This document shows, piece by piece, positions 14,451 through 23,883 of a stretch of 51,801 nt of DNA. The translations under genes were made by a program, and so were the position numbers. Origin of the DNA: Dissophora ornata (Eukaryota; Mortierellomycota; Mortierellomycetes; Mortierellales; Mortierellaceae); assembly GCA_025201705.1 (NCBI GenBank), contig MU616707.1:1-51801 (forward strand), read 5' to 3'. Each line of letters starts with the position of its first letter. The first letter of the stretch is position 1. A model generated the notes under the pieces. That model worked only from the letters and a program-made list of their open reading frames with translations, did not search any database and was not told the DNA's origin.

Positions 14451-14832
14451 GTTGTGATTCCGTCGAGGGATCTACTAATTACTATCGGATGAAAGGCTTC
14501 GAGCAGCAAGAAGGCGATGAATGATAATCAGGATCGATCAAAGACTAGCAGCCAATGTGCATGCAGAAAAGCGCGTTCGCAATGTTGGCCGCCGAGTGAC
14601 TGTCAAAATGACGTTTCGAATTGTCTTGCATGCATTTTCTATTCAGATGCTTTAGCCCACTTCCACCTCGTCCTTCCGGAGTTTCTTCTCAAACCACACA
14701 CTACACAAGAAAGAGCCGGTGGACAGATTCACATCGCCTGTTTACATTCTCCAGCGCCCCACTCGCTTCCACCAACAAGAATAGCAGCACCGCTGGGAGT
14801 ACTAAGCGGGAGCAGAGTTTCCATCCAAAGTC
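14451..14832. promoter_or_regulatory. Divergent promoter region, NIC96 / F-box WD40
   Basis: This is 382 bp between two opposed start codons. It must contain both transcription starts. No specific motif is recognised by eye. Confidence 0.4.
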
Positions 14833-17788
14833 ATGTCTGGACCGTCGAGGTCATCTTCTGCTTCGCATTACAAAGAGCCACCGAGCTCCCCTTCCTTGAG
14901 CATACCGGACGAAGGATACGATGAACAACGGATAGAGATCCCAAAATTTGTCCACCATTGGACTGACGAGCAGAAAGCGGGTATGCGACCCTAAAGCCTT
15001 GTCGCTGTGTTCTATAGAGCAGGCCTCTGTTGTCAACTCACGCAATATACGGCTTTATGTGTCGTTTTCTAGAGCTTGCGGTTCAGCTCTTGAAGTCAGT
15101 CTCTCCTTCGGTTTTCACAAAGAGCTATGCTCGCCTGACGCCTTTATTCGAGTATAGAGACTTTTTAGTTCTCTTGCCATACGAGCTCACAGGTAAGCAC
15201 CTACGAGAACCCAGTGGGCGATTATTTTAATCAATGAAACAAGGTGTGCTAACAGCTCTTGCGGTGTATTTGTTGAACTAGTCCACCTACTCTCTTTTCT
15301 TGATGAGAAATCACTTGCGACAGTGGCGTTGGTCTCCAAAGCCTGGAACAAATGCGCATCTGATAATACTGTTTGGAAGGGGCTGTACCTTAAGCATGGA
15401 TGGAAAGTGAACCAGGACATGGTGGACTGGTATCTCAGATGGGCCGACCTCGAGGAGCAATGGCTATTAGGCCCGAAGGGCATGCACCCAAGGATCCACT
15501 TTGAATCAGAATCGAGTTTGAGCCGAGGAAAGCGCAAGATGATGGACCATCACATATCAGAGGCAACAAAGCGCGAGTGCGATGACTATGACATGATGGA
15601 ACATACCGACCCCAGTGCTGCCTGCGAGTACCAGCTTGGCGACAATGACGAGGAAACAGTACATAGCCATTTGGGATGTTTTCCGTCTCACCCAGCGTTC
15701 CCGGAATATGCGTTGGCTCACCAACATTCTGAAGACATCGATATGGCACCCACTCCTGAGGATGACTATGACAGTGGCAGCTCCCCCATTTCTATGCCGT
15801 CTTCCTCGCCAACCTCTCCAGAGCCATTCGCATCGCCAGAGCGACTCACTCCACCAGAGCAATCCCCGGCATTTGAATCTGGCGACATGTTTGCCCAAAC
15901 TGAAGGATCCTCTTCTTCCATGCGGGCATCTTCATCCAGTCAACGACACGGACGATTCTCGCTTTCGAACACAGCCTTCATACCCTCCATACACCGTCCC
16001 CGCATGCCGATGTATGCTCTCGGAAGCAGTTTGATGACTCCACCGTCCATGCTAAAAAAGATTTCTAATCGTCCGAGTCCACCTTCACCACTCAGGATAC
16101 CCAACTTTCAAGGTGGTGGCTCATCATCATCTCCATCTGCGTCAAGTTCTAGGCCGTCCAGGTTCTTTGGCCACCAACGCTCGAATTCAGCGGACCAAGC
16201 ACGTCCAGATTCTCAACCAATATCTCCAACTACGCCTGTATCGCCTAAGACGACGAATAATAATATCCCGAGTGGACCTCATTCGCCTCTGACGACAAAG
16301 AGTTTATGGAGCGTGATCAGACATGGAGTCATGGGCGTATCCGGATCATCTGCATGGCCTTCATTGCACCCACACAGAAACACGGACTCTAATGACCACG
16401 AACACTCATCATCTAGCCGCTCCCACCCGATGCATCAATTTCACCATCATCATCACCTCTCTCCTTCTTTGCCCGCTTGGTTGATGCACTTGCCTTCCCC
16501 GCTTACGAGCGCATCCTCTCGGTATCACAGGAGCTCGAACTCTCAGCACACGTCACCTGCGGCAACTTCGTTGCCAGGTCCGTCAGTCGCGTCTACTTCA
16601 AGCAATAGTGCGTTTGATTCACAATATCCGCCGATACCAAAGCGGATTGATTATTTGGGCCCCAACGCCCCTCTTCCAGCTGAGATCTTGAGCCCCGGTG
16701 CGCTTAAGACTCACCGCCATCCTATAACAAAACGACCCATGATCAACTGGAAGTTCTTGTGCCAGCAGCGCAAAGTGCTGGAACGAAATTGGAACAGAGG
16801 AGACCACTTTCCAAAGGAACTTCCTGGGCACACCGAGGGTATTTACTGTATTCAGTTTGATGATCAAAAGATTATCAGTGGCAGCCGAGACAACACCATC
16901 AAAATTTGGGATTTGGCCACAGGAGTCTGTCTGAGGACCTATCTAGGTCATACTGCAAGCGTCCTCTGCTTGCAATATGACGAGGATAGGATTGTTAGCG
17001 GGAGCAGCGATACAACCATCATCGTCTGGGATCTGGAGACAGGACAGGTACTGCGACGGCTGGCAGGACACGCAGACAGTGTGCTGAGTTTGCGGTTCGA
17101 GAAGGATATTGTAGTCAGTTGTAGTAAGGACCGGACGGTCAAGATCTGGAACATCAGCACAGGCGACATGATCAGGACGCTGGTTGGTCATCGTGCTGCT
17201 GTCAATGCAGTTCAGTTCTCGCCAGAGTCCGCCGCTCCATCACCGTTTCTTGGAAGTCGCCGAGTTGTAGTGTCTGCCAGTGGAGACAAGACCATCAAAA
17301 TTTGGTCCTTCGAGACGGGCGAGTGTTTAAGGACTCTAGAGGGACATGCGCGAGGTATTGCCTGCATCCAGTTCGAGGGCAATCTCATTGTCAGTGGAAG
17401 TTCGGATCGATCGATTAAGATCTGGGATGTCGCTAGGGCCGAGTGTGTCAAGACCCTGACAGGTCATGATGGGTTAGTCAGGACACTACAGTTCTCCGGT
17501 GGGCGGATCATCAGTGGAGGCTATGATGAGACGCTCAAGATCTGGGACCAGGAGACGGGCAAGTTGCTTGCGGATATGGAGGGGCGACACTCGCATCGCG
17601 TTTTCAAACTGCAGTTTAATGACTCCAAGATTGTCAGTTGCTCACAGGATCAAAAGGTATTCATCCAGGAGGTCGTTCTCGCAGCTCTTGAATATGTTTG
17701 CAAGTAGTCTAACATCTGTCTCTCATCGCTATTATAGATCATAATCTGGGACTTTGCAGTGGGCGTTGACATGACATTCTTGACGTAG
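14833..17788 (+). CDS. F-box/WD40 protein, beta-TrCP-like SCF substrate receptor
   Basis: Four exons, 14833-14980, 15073-15192, 15282-17656 and 17738-17788, giving 897 residues. The F-box is at about residues 77-125 (RDFLVLLPYELTVHLLSFLD then ALVSKAWNKCASDNTVWKGL) and is split by intron 2. A Ser/Pro/His-rich, probably disordered linker of about 450 residues follows, including a His tract at 16438-16458. The C-terminal third is a seven-blade WD40 propeller starting near residue 605 (GHTEGIYCIQFDDQKIISGS). The last blade is completed by the 51-nt final exon (IIIWDF). Blade wording is close to animal beta-TrCP (HTASVLCLQYDEDRIVSGSS, VGHRAAVNAVQF, SASGDKTIKIW, HARGIACIQFEGNLIVSGSS). Such proteins link Skp1-Cul1 to phosphodegron substrates for ubiquitination. 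The substrate cannot be named from sequence; Met30- or Cdc4-type roles are alternatives. Confidence 0.92.
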
Positions 17789-17960
17789 AAAATCCCCAGC
17801 GCTTCAGGCGCGCCTAGCGTCCTTTTTTCACTGTTCACTTTTAGTTCCTATGTATCATGTAAAATAGAGTGTATCCCTGCGGAAGCTACCATACCCATAC
17901 CAAGCATATAAAGTACCGTGTTTCTAATACTACTGTTTAATGGTTGCCATGCTACTCTTG

Positions 17961-19068
17961 CTACAACTGAACGCGTCTCATGATATCAGCAACACCACCG
18001 ACTGCGGGATCTGCAGTGTCATTTTGATGTTCTCTTGTCTGGCACGATCCGTTGCAGCCGATCCTTTGCTGCTCAGACTCGATATTCTGGGATCTCGAGT
18101 CTCCGTTTGTGGAATCCAGCCCTTGTAGTTGTACCTGGACCTTTGGTGTATTGGCGGCCAGCTTCTTCGCCTTTGCTTCCTCGGACTCCTCTTTCGTATC
18201 TGCATCCTCGCCCTCGTCAGACAGGTCCGAGGACTCCTCATCAGAATCTGTTGGTGGCAGTTCTGGCCAGCTTTCACGCGGGCCAGCCCATCCACATTCC
18301 TCGCACAACTTGGTCACCGCAGGGTCGTGAGGTTGTTTTGGACACTCTTTGATCTTTTTTAGGTATCGTAGAGGAAGATCATAGTCTGTGAGTTGAAACA
18401 AATGGAGAAAGAGAGAGAGAGAGAGAAAGTTGTGTTAGAAGTCGAGATCTCCCTGCAGAAATACAATTTGACAATAGATCCTTGTAAAAAGTTATCTGTG
18501 GCACTTTACGAATTCCATCGCAGAACCTGGAATTAAAAAAAAAAAAAGGCTATTAGTGTCAGTGGGGTTGACCTGAAAAATGATCGATGAATTGACAGAG
18601 TAACAAACATCCACTTGACTTACGGAGGACGAGTCGTGTACCTGCAATCACAGATGCTGTACATAGTCTGGGCGTTTTTCCCGTCAGGAACCCTCCACCG
18701 CAGGGGTTTGAACGTCGTGCCTTTGTGGGACTTGCCATCGCACCTTTTCGTTGAAATACAAAAAAAAAAAAAAAAAATGAGAAACTTGCGTTTCAGGAAA
18801 AATCTGGATTATTGGTTCAATGGAATAAGTCTCGGGCGTACCACGGTCCTTTCTTGGTCAATCCGCAGGTGCACCACTCCTTGATTGAGCCTGGTTTGAG
18901 GTTACGGATCGTGCATGGATTGTACTATGGTATGCCGTACAAGAAAAGAGACACAGGACTTGGTGTCAATGGACTTTTGGCATGATCTGGTTTACAAGCC
19001 CCAAGCCTATGCCTTACGTTCGTGACCTTCGGTTTGCGGGCAAGGTGGCCCAAGTCTTCGATGTCCAT
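17961..19068 (-). CDS. Double CDGSH iron-sulfur domain protein
   Basis: Five exons, 19068-19018, 18924-18842, 18743-18624, 18526-18510 and 18385-17961, joined in frame to 231 residues. There are two CDGSH-type 2Fe-2S motifs. The first, residues about 35-51, is WCTCGLTKKGPWCDGKSH, with one extra residue between Gly and His. The second, CDCRYTTRPPFCDGIH, fits C-x-C-x2-T-x3-P-x-C-D-G-x-H exactly. It is assembled from three exons, one only 17 nt long. A Cys pair (LCEECGW) and a long acidic Ser/Glu tail follow. Family members bind redox-active, labile 2Fe-2S clusters with 3 Cys and 1 His per cluster; the tandem form resembles CISD3/MiNT. I see no transmembrane anchor and no clear presequence. The gene converges on the F-box/WD40 gene, 172 bp apart. 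Confidence 0.88.
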
Positions 19069-19658
19069 GTTAATTGTATGAGAGCGCGAGCAGAAGGAAG
19101 CTACGAGGTTGAATGGGTATGTGGCCGAGTGTAATGAAGAGTGATGATGGAGAAAAGTGAGTGGGGAGGGAGGAATGGGGAGGAAGGAGATGACGAAAAA
19201 GAGTGACAGAGCTGCCGAACGGCCATTGTCATATTTTTCTCACGACAGGAGTGGTTCCCAGTTTCACTTGAGGTGTTTAATCGACCTGAATCGTAATGAA
19301 CAAAGTTATTATGAGGTGTTGAAATGTAGCGTTTGTCTAATGACACAGCAATATTCTTTTAATGAACGGTCAATGGACATTGGGGGGGTCATTCTTGGAT
19401 TCAAAAAGAGGAAGAACAGGAATCCCTCATTCATTGTGCGATTCCGCATTGTGAGATGGTGAAAAAAAAAACTTCGCCCAATGTCAGGCACACCAGAGTA
19501 TCCCTAATTGACTGTCAACATTATCCCTCTCTAATTGACAGAGCTTAAAGTGCGCCACAAGCTGTGGAGGCAAAGCTCGAGCGGGAAAANNNNNNNNNNA
19601 AGATCAGTTGCATCGCTTTCAACATTCAGACAACTAGGCTGACAGACAGACCACCAGC
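19069..19658. other. Divergent intergenic region with assembly gap
   Basis: This is the region between the CDGSH (-) and TRM5 (+) starts. It includes a run of ten N at 19591-19600, a scaffold gap of unknown real length. The stretch before the gap holds only short frames that I do not support as genes. Confidence 0.6.
19591..19600. other. Assembly gap (10 N)
   Basis: Ten undetermined bases 58 nt before the TRM5 start codon. The true length of missing sequence is unknown, so TRM5 promoter elements may be missing. Confidence 0.99.
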
Positions 19659-21788
19659 ATGATCCCACCACCAGTAGTTCAGCGAGGACTCTTGACTCTG
19701 GACAGGTCCCTGTTCAAGACGACCGTCAGCGTGATGGCGCTCAGGATCCCAGCCAATTTGACCATGGAATGCAAAAAAACCATCGGGAGGTATGTCCGTG
19801 GCAGATCAGCAATACGCCCTAGAATTCTGATGTCGAAGCAATAACTTTGCTCTCCCGGCAAAAGACAAAGAGAGGCATGGGAATTAAAGAAGAATGGCCT
19901 CTTAATTACTCCCATCGGGCTTTTTTTTGCTCGATAGTGACATGCTACTGGAACCAAAGATCAGAAATGTTGTTGACAGCGACGACGGCGAAAAGTCAAA
20001 AAGACTGGTGCTCCTGAACTTGGACATCAAGAACGAAGGTAAGGGGATACCACCCATAATTCGCGCTGTGTGCTTCAGTGTTTGATCGGCGTATTGTGAT
20101 CTAACGGCAGTCTATACCTCAACTGTAAAACTGTAGACCTCGAGGGCGCATCGGAAAAGACAAAGCAGTTTGTCAAGGACAAGGGAGTTGCCCTCACAAA
20201 AACGGAACTTTCTGTTGAATACGACCATTGGACTGCAGGTACGCAGCGACTGGTGAATCTAGATCTTGGCAAGAAAAACCTACACTTGCGTTTTTGCAGC
20301 AGTCAATTGAACATTTTCGTGATCTGTCATGACAACTAGACGAGGTTCTGCGCGCCATTCTTCCAGAGGACATCATCGACGAGGCGCCCTCCTCGTTCAC
20401 GACAGTTGGACATATCGCCCATATGAATCTTAAGGATGAATACCTTCCCTTTAAACACCTCATCGGACAAGTGATCATGGATAAAAACCCGAATCTGAGG
20501 ACAGTCGTCAACAAGACAGATTCGATCGATACCACCTTCAGATTTTTCAAGATGGAACTTCTTGCGGGAGATGATGACATGATTGCAGAAGTTGTAAGTC
20601 ATGGAGATATGCTTGCTTACTTACTAAAGTTTTATGAAGTAAGGCATTATTTCTCTATTTTGTAACTACATCTAACAATTACTGTTCTTGTCAACGGTAG
20701 AGAGAGAGCGGGTGTAAATTCAAGCTCGACTTCTCTCAAGTGTACTGGAACTCGCGCCTTCACACAGAACATGAGCGCCTTGTGAAAATGTTCAGTGCAA
20801 CGGATGCTCTGTGCGATGTCATGGCAGGAATCGGTCCATTCGCCATGCCTGCAGCCAAGAAGGGCTGCATGGTCTACGCCAACGATCTCAACCCCACCTC
20901 ATACCAATACATGGTCGAGAACAAGACTTTGAACAAGGTAATGCTTGTTCGCCATTCCGTCAGATAGACTTGGTCATTTGCCCGACTTATCCACTAATAT
21001 ATATACGAACTACTCGCGATATGCCAGATCAAGGACAACTTGAATATTTACAATTTGGATGGCCGCGATTTCATTCGCAAAGCTGTCGAGGATCTGGAAA
21101 AGTCTGGGTATAAGAGACCTCCTGCTGCACCAGTAGTTCAAAAAGGCAAAAAGGGCGCAGCATCCAAGGATTCGAATGCTGCTGTAGTTGATTCAGCATC
21201 TGCTCCTGCGCCAGTCGCTGATGCAACCACAACACATGCTTTCAAGACTTTTGATCACTTTGTCATGAACCTTCCAGCAAGCGCCATTGAATTTTTGGAT
21301 GCTTTCAGGGGTCTGTTCAAGGGTCGAGAAGCTGATATCCCCGAGCCCAAGAAACAGCTCCCAATGATCCACTGTCATTGCTTCTCCAAGAGTGATAAGC
21401 CCGAGGATGATGTTAGGGAACGTGTGGAGGCTGTGATGGGAGGCCGTCTTGAGATGGACTCTGTCAAGTTGCACTGGGTTCGCAAGGTTGCGCCAAATAA
21501 GGATATGTATTGCATCTCATTCCGCCTGCCTGCTGAAGTTGCATTTGCAAGGTAAGGTAACGTTTTCCAGGGACACATGGACGTGTTTTGTTTTGTTTTT
21601 TTGTGCCTCCATATTTGCTCACGCTTAATTCACTGTAATGTTATATGAAATACTCACACAGCGATGAGAAGCGAAAGCGCGAGTCCGAGACTGAATCCAG
21701 CAACGACGCCAGCAACGCCACTGCTCCTGTGATTACCTTAGCATCAGAGGATGCAGTTAAGCGTCCCAAGACCGAGTATATAGATTAG
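19659..21788 (+). CDS. TRM5: tRNA (guanine37-N1)-methyltransferase Trm5
   Basis: Seven exons, 19659-19789, 19938-20038, 20137-20238, 20340-20593, 20701-20937, 21028-21551 and 21662-21788, giving 491 residues, the usual size. The start [20 protein letters not shown] is the conserved Trm5 N-terminus. The D2 region has [20 protein letters not shown] and the D3 region has [18 protein letters not shown]. The Rossmann SAM-binding motif is [17 protein letters not shown], followed by [11 protein letters not shown] and the catalytic-region [10 protein letters not shown]. The enzyme methylates G37 next to the anticodon and prevents +1 frameshifting; fungal Trm5 acts in cytosol/nucleus and in mitochondria. 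An Ala/Lys-rich insert (about residues 305-345) sits between motif II and the NLP loop. The short last exon adds a Ser/Lys-rich tail. The assembly gap lies 58 nt upstream. Confidence 0.95.
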
Positions 21789-22552
21789 ACTGATAGCTCA
21801 ACCGTGTTTTGAAAAATTACCAACCAGTCCATGCATTCATTGAGTCATCCACAGCATCATTAAAAGTCCTCCTTTCCATGACATATATTACAATTTTGAG
21901 AACAAAAAACAACGACCAGGATTCTGCGTGCTTTGTGCTTCACAGATATTCGACGCAGTCTATGCCACGAATATTAAAGGGCGTGTGTGACTTGTGGTCG
22001 TCGATGGCGGGACAAGGGCACTGTCTCTTTCGTCCCTCTTTCCCTCTGTCCCGTTGTTCCGCTTCCCTGCTACACCCACGACTCAATCCCTCGGGAACTG
22101 GCATCTTTCTTGTCTTCTTCCTTTCCATATTCTCATCCTCGTTTATATCCTCTCTTCTCCCTTTTCCTTTCCATCTTCTCTTAGAATCTCGTGCCTGCCC
22201 GCAGGACCTTATTAAGCACAGTGCATCAGCTATCATAGGTAATTCACAATAACATATTCCTCTCCGTACCTGAGCTGGGCTATTCGAGTCAATGATAGCT
22301 GCGGTCGGAGCGTTTGTAGCTCAAGAGAATGGTGATACATGCGCAGTGGATAATAATCCTTTACGCCTGACAAAAACTATCTCTATTAGAAGTGAAGAAC
22401 TTCACTCTGAGGTCCTGTACAAACAGTCCTGAACTGCAGAAACGCAGATTTGTGTATGAGGTGAGCCACTACTGCTTCAGGGTCCTCGAGAAGGGGAGCG
22501 GGACCGGCAACGAGACAGCACCAGAGGGAGGCGCGACCAAGTGACAGGGTCG
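21789..22552. other. Intergenic, no gene seen
   Basis: This is the 3' flank of TRM5 and the approach to the palindrome. A CT-rich stretch spans 22015-22200. A 23-nt segment at 21997-22019 recurs exactly at 30267-30289 in the same orientation. No gene is supported. Confidence 0.5.
21997..22019 (+). repeat. 23-nt direct repeat, copy 1
   Basis: Identical to 30267-30289 on the same strand; it contains tcgatggcgggacaagggc. The two copies lie on either side of the palindrome and NLR-like gene, 8.3 kb apart. It may be a fragment of a dispersed repeat family. Confidence 0.85.
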
Positions 22553-22786
22553 TTAGAACGGAAGAAAGAGAGCAACGAGGGGAAATCGAGCAGACCGGAC
22601 GGAACGGCAGGAACGGACTTATTGATGGCAGAGATGGCGGGAGTGAGCAGCTGCAGTACATACGGCGAACCGCAGCGGGACCAACCGAGGACGCTACCAT
22701 AGGTGGACTGACAGTGGATGGTCGTAGGACTGAAGGGCGGCAAACATGCGGAGGACCTGTGCTTGTCTACCTTTGGTCAGGCGGAC

Positions 22787-22843
22787 TTGTTTGGTCTTGA
22801 AGTTGAGCTCGAAGCCAATGTGCTTGATAATCTGCGTGGCCTG
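22787..22843 (-). repeat. 57-bp unit, copy 1 (reverse)
   Basis: Reverse complement of the unit at 23024-23081 and 23283-23340. It lies in the left arm of the palindrome. Read in its coding direction it gives QIIKHIGFELNFKTKQ. Confidence 0.85.
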
Positions 22844-23023
22844 GAGCTACGTGAATAAGTATATGAAGGCCCCGAAGATCTCCCTCCCACCCTTCCCCGT
22901 TTGCTCGCCGACCTCCCTTCACGTTACAAATATGCATTACACTACGACATTTCTTCAGGATTTGACCACCTCCCACGACACCCAGATTCCGCCCCTTACT
23001 TCGCGATTCAAAAAATCCATCAT

Positions 23024-23081
23024 CCAGGCCACGCAGATTATCAAGCACATTGGCTTCGAGCTCAACTTCAAGACCAAACAA
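23024..23081 (+). repeat. 57-bp unit, copy 2 (spans the palindrome centre)
   Basis: Forward copy, running into the loop and overlapped by a partial reverse copy at 23081-23110. A third copy of the same unit at the centre shows that the palindrome did not arise by a single simple inversion of one arm. Confidence 0.85.
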
Positions 23082-23282
23082 GCCAATGTGCTTGATAAAT
23101 TGCGTGGTGGATTTTTTGAATCGCGAAGTAAGGGGCGGAATCTGGGTGTCGTGGGAGGTGGTCAAATCCTGAAGAAATGTCGTAGTGTAATGCATATTTG
23201 TAACGTGAAGGGAGGTCGGCGAGCAAACGGGGAAGGGTGGGAGGGAGATCTTCGGGGCCTTCATATACTTATTCACGTAGCT

Positions 23283-23340
23283 CCAGGCCACGCAGATTAT
23301 CAAGCACATTGGCTTCGAGCTCAACTTCAAGACCAAACAA
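23283..23340 (+). repeat. 57-bp unit, copy 3 (forward)
   Basis: Forward copy in the right arm. Its open frame continues downstream as VRLTKGRQVQVLRMFAALQS and ends at a stop after HPLSVHLW. Codon use (C or G in third positions) looks like former coding sequence. The pattern 'H-I-G-F-x-L-N-x-x-T/K' recalls the end of some reverse transcriptase domains, a weak impression only. Confidence 0.8.
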
Positions 23341-23577
23341 GTCCGCCTGACCAAAGGTAGACAAGTACAGGTCCTCCGCATGTTTGCCGCCCTTCAGTCC
23401 TACGACCATCCACTGTCAGTCCACCTATGGTAGCGTCCTCGGTTAGTCCCGCTGCGGTTCGCCGTATGTACTGCAGCTGCTCACTCCCGCCATCTCTGCC
23501 ATCAATAAGTCCGTTCCTGCCGTTCCGTCCGGTCTGATCGATTTCCCCTCGTTGCTCTCTCTTTCTTCCGTTCCAAC

Positions 23578-23883
23578 GGCCCATGACATTCTCTTGTTCG
23601 ATGGCAGGCACTTATCATTAAAACATCGAAGTCGTCAAAAGAAACACAGCAAACCTTCTGCAATGACCACAATCCCATCATCCACACAACATTTTAACTG
23701 CGTACAATTCTGTTGTATCCCAGTCTTAATCGCCAAGTGTGTAGTGTGCTCTCTGGCCACTCTAGCCTTCCAGCACTTGATGTCAGAGTCGCTAACACTG
23801 TCATCAAATATATTCTCCGATAGCCAGGAACAAGAGGAAAATAAGATAGAAAAAGAACAAACAGGCGTGATCAGAAATCGACA
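23578..23883. promoter_or_regulatory. Upstream region of the NLR-like gene
   Basis: The 306 bp between the palindrome and the NLR-like ATG. The promoter must lie here or within the palindrome. No TATA box is evident. Confidence 0.35.

Larger units (their letters stand above)
22553..23577. repeat. Near-perfect 1-kb palindrome (inverted repeat)
   Basis: The left arm (about 22553-23056) is the reverse complement of the right arm (about 23080-23577), with a loop of only about 23 nt. The arms differ by scattered substitutions (for example cgagcagacc against cgatcagacc, and gggacca against gggacta), a 2-nt GA indel near the outer ends and a small indel near the centre. The differences suggest a real, somewhat aged structure and not a simple fold-back assembly artefact. 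The long mirrored open frames on both strands follow from the symmetry. RNA from either strand would form a hairpin of about 500 bp. It ends about 300 bp upstream of the NLR-like start codon. Confidence 0.93.

Noticed and set aside
22746..23381. Two near-identical 204-codon open frames on opposite strands
   Set aside because: They mirror one another because the region is a palindrome. No start context, splice structure or recognised domain supports either as a gene.
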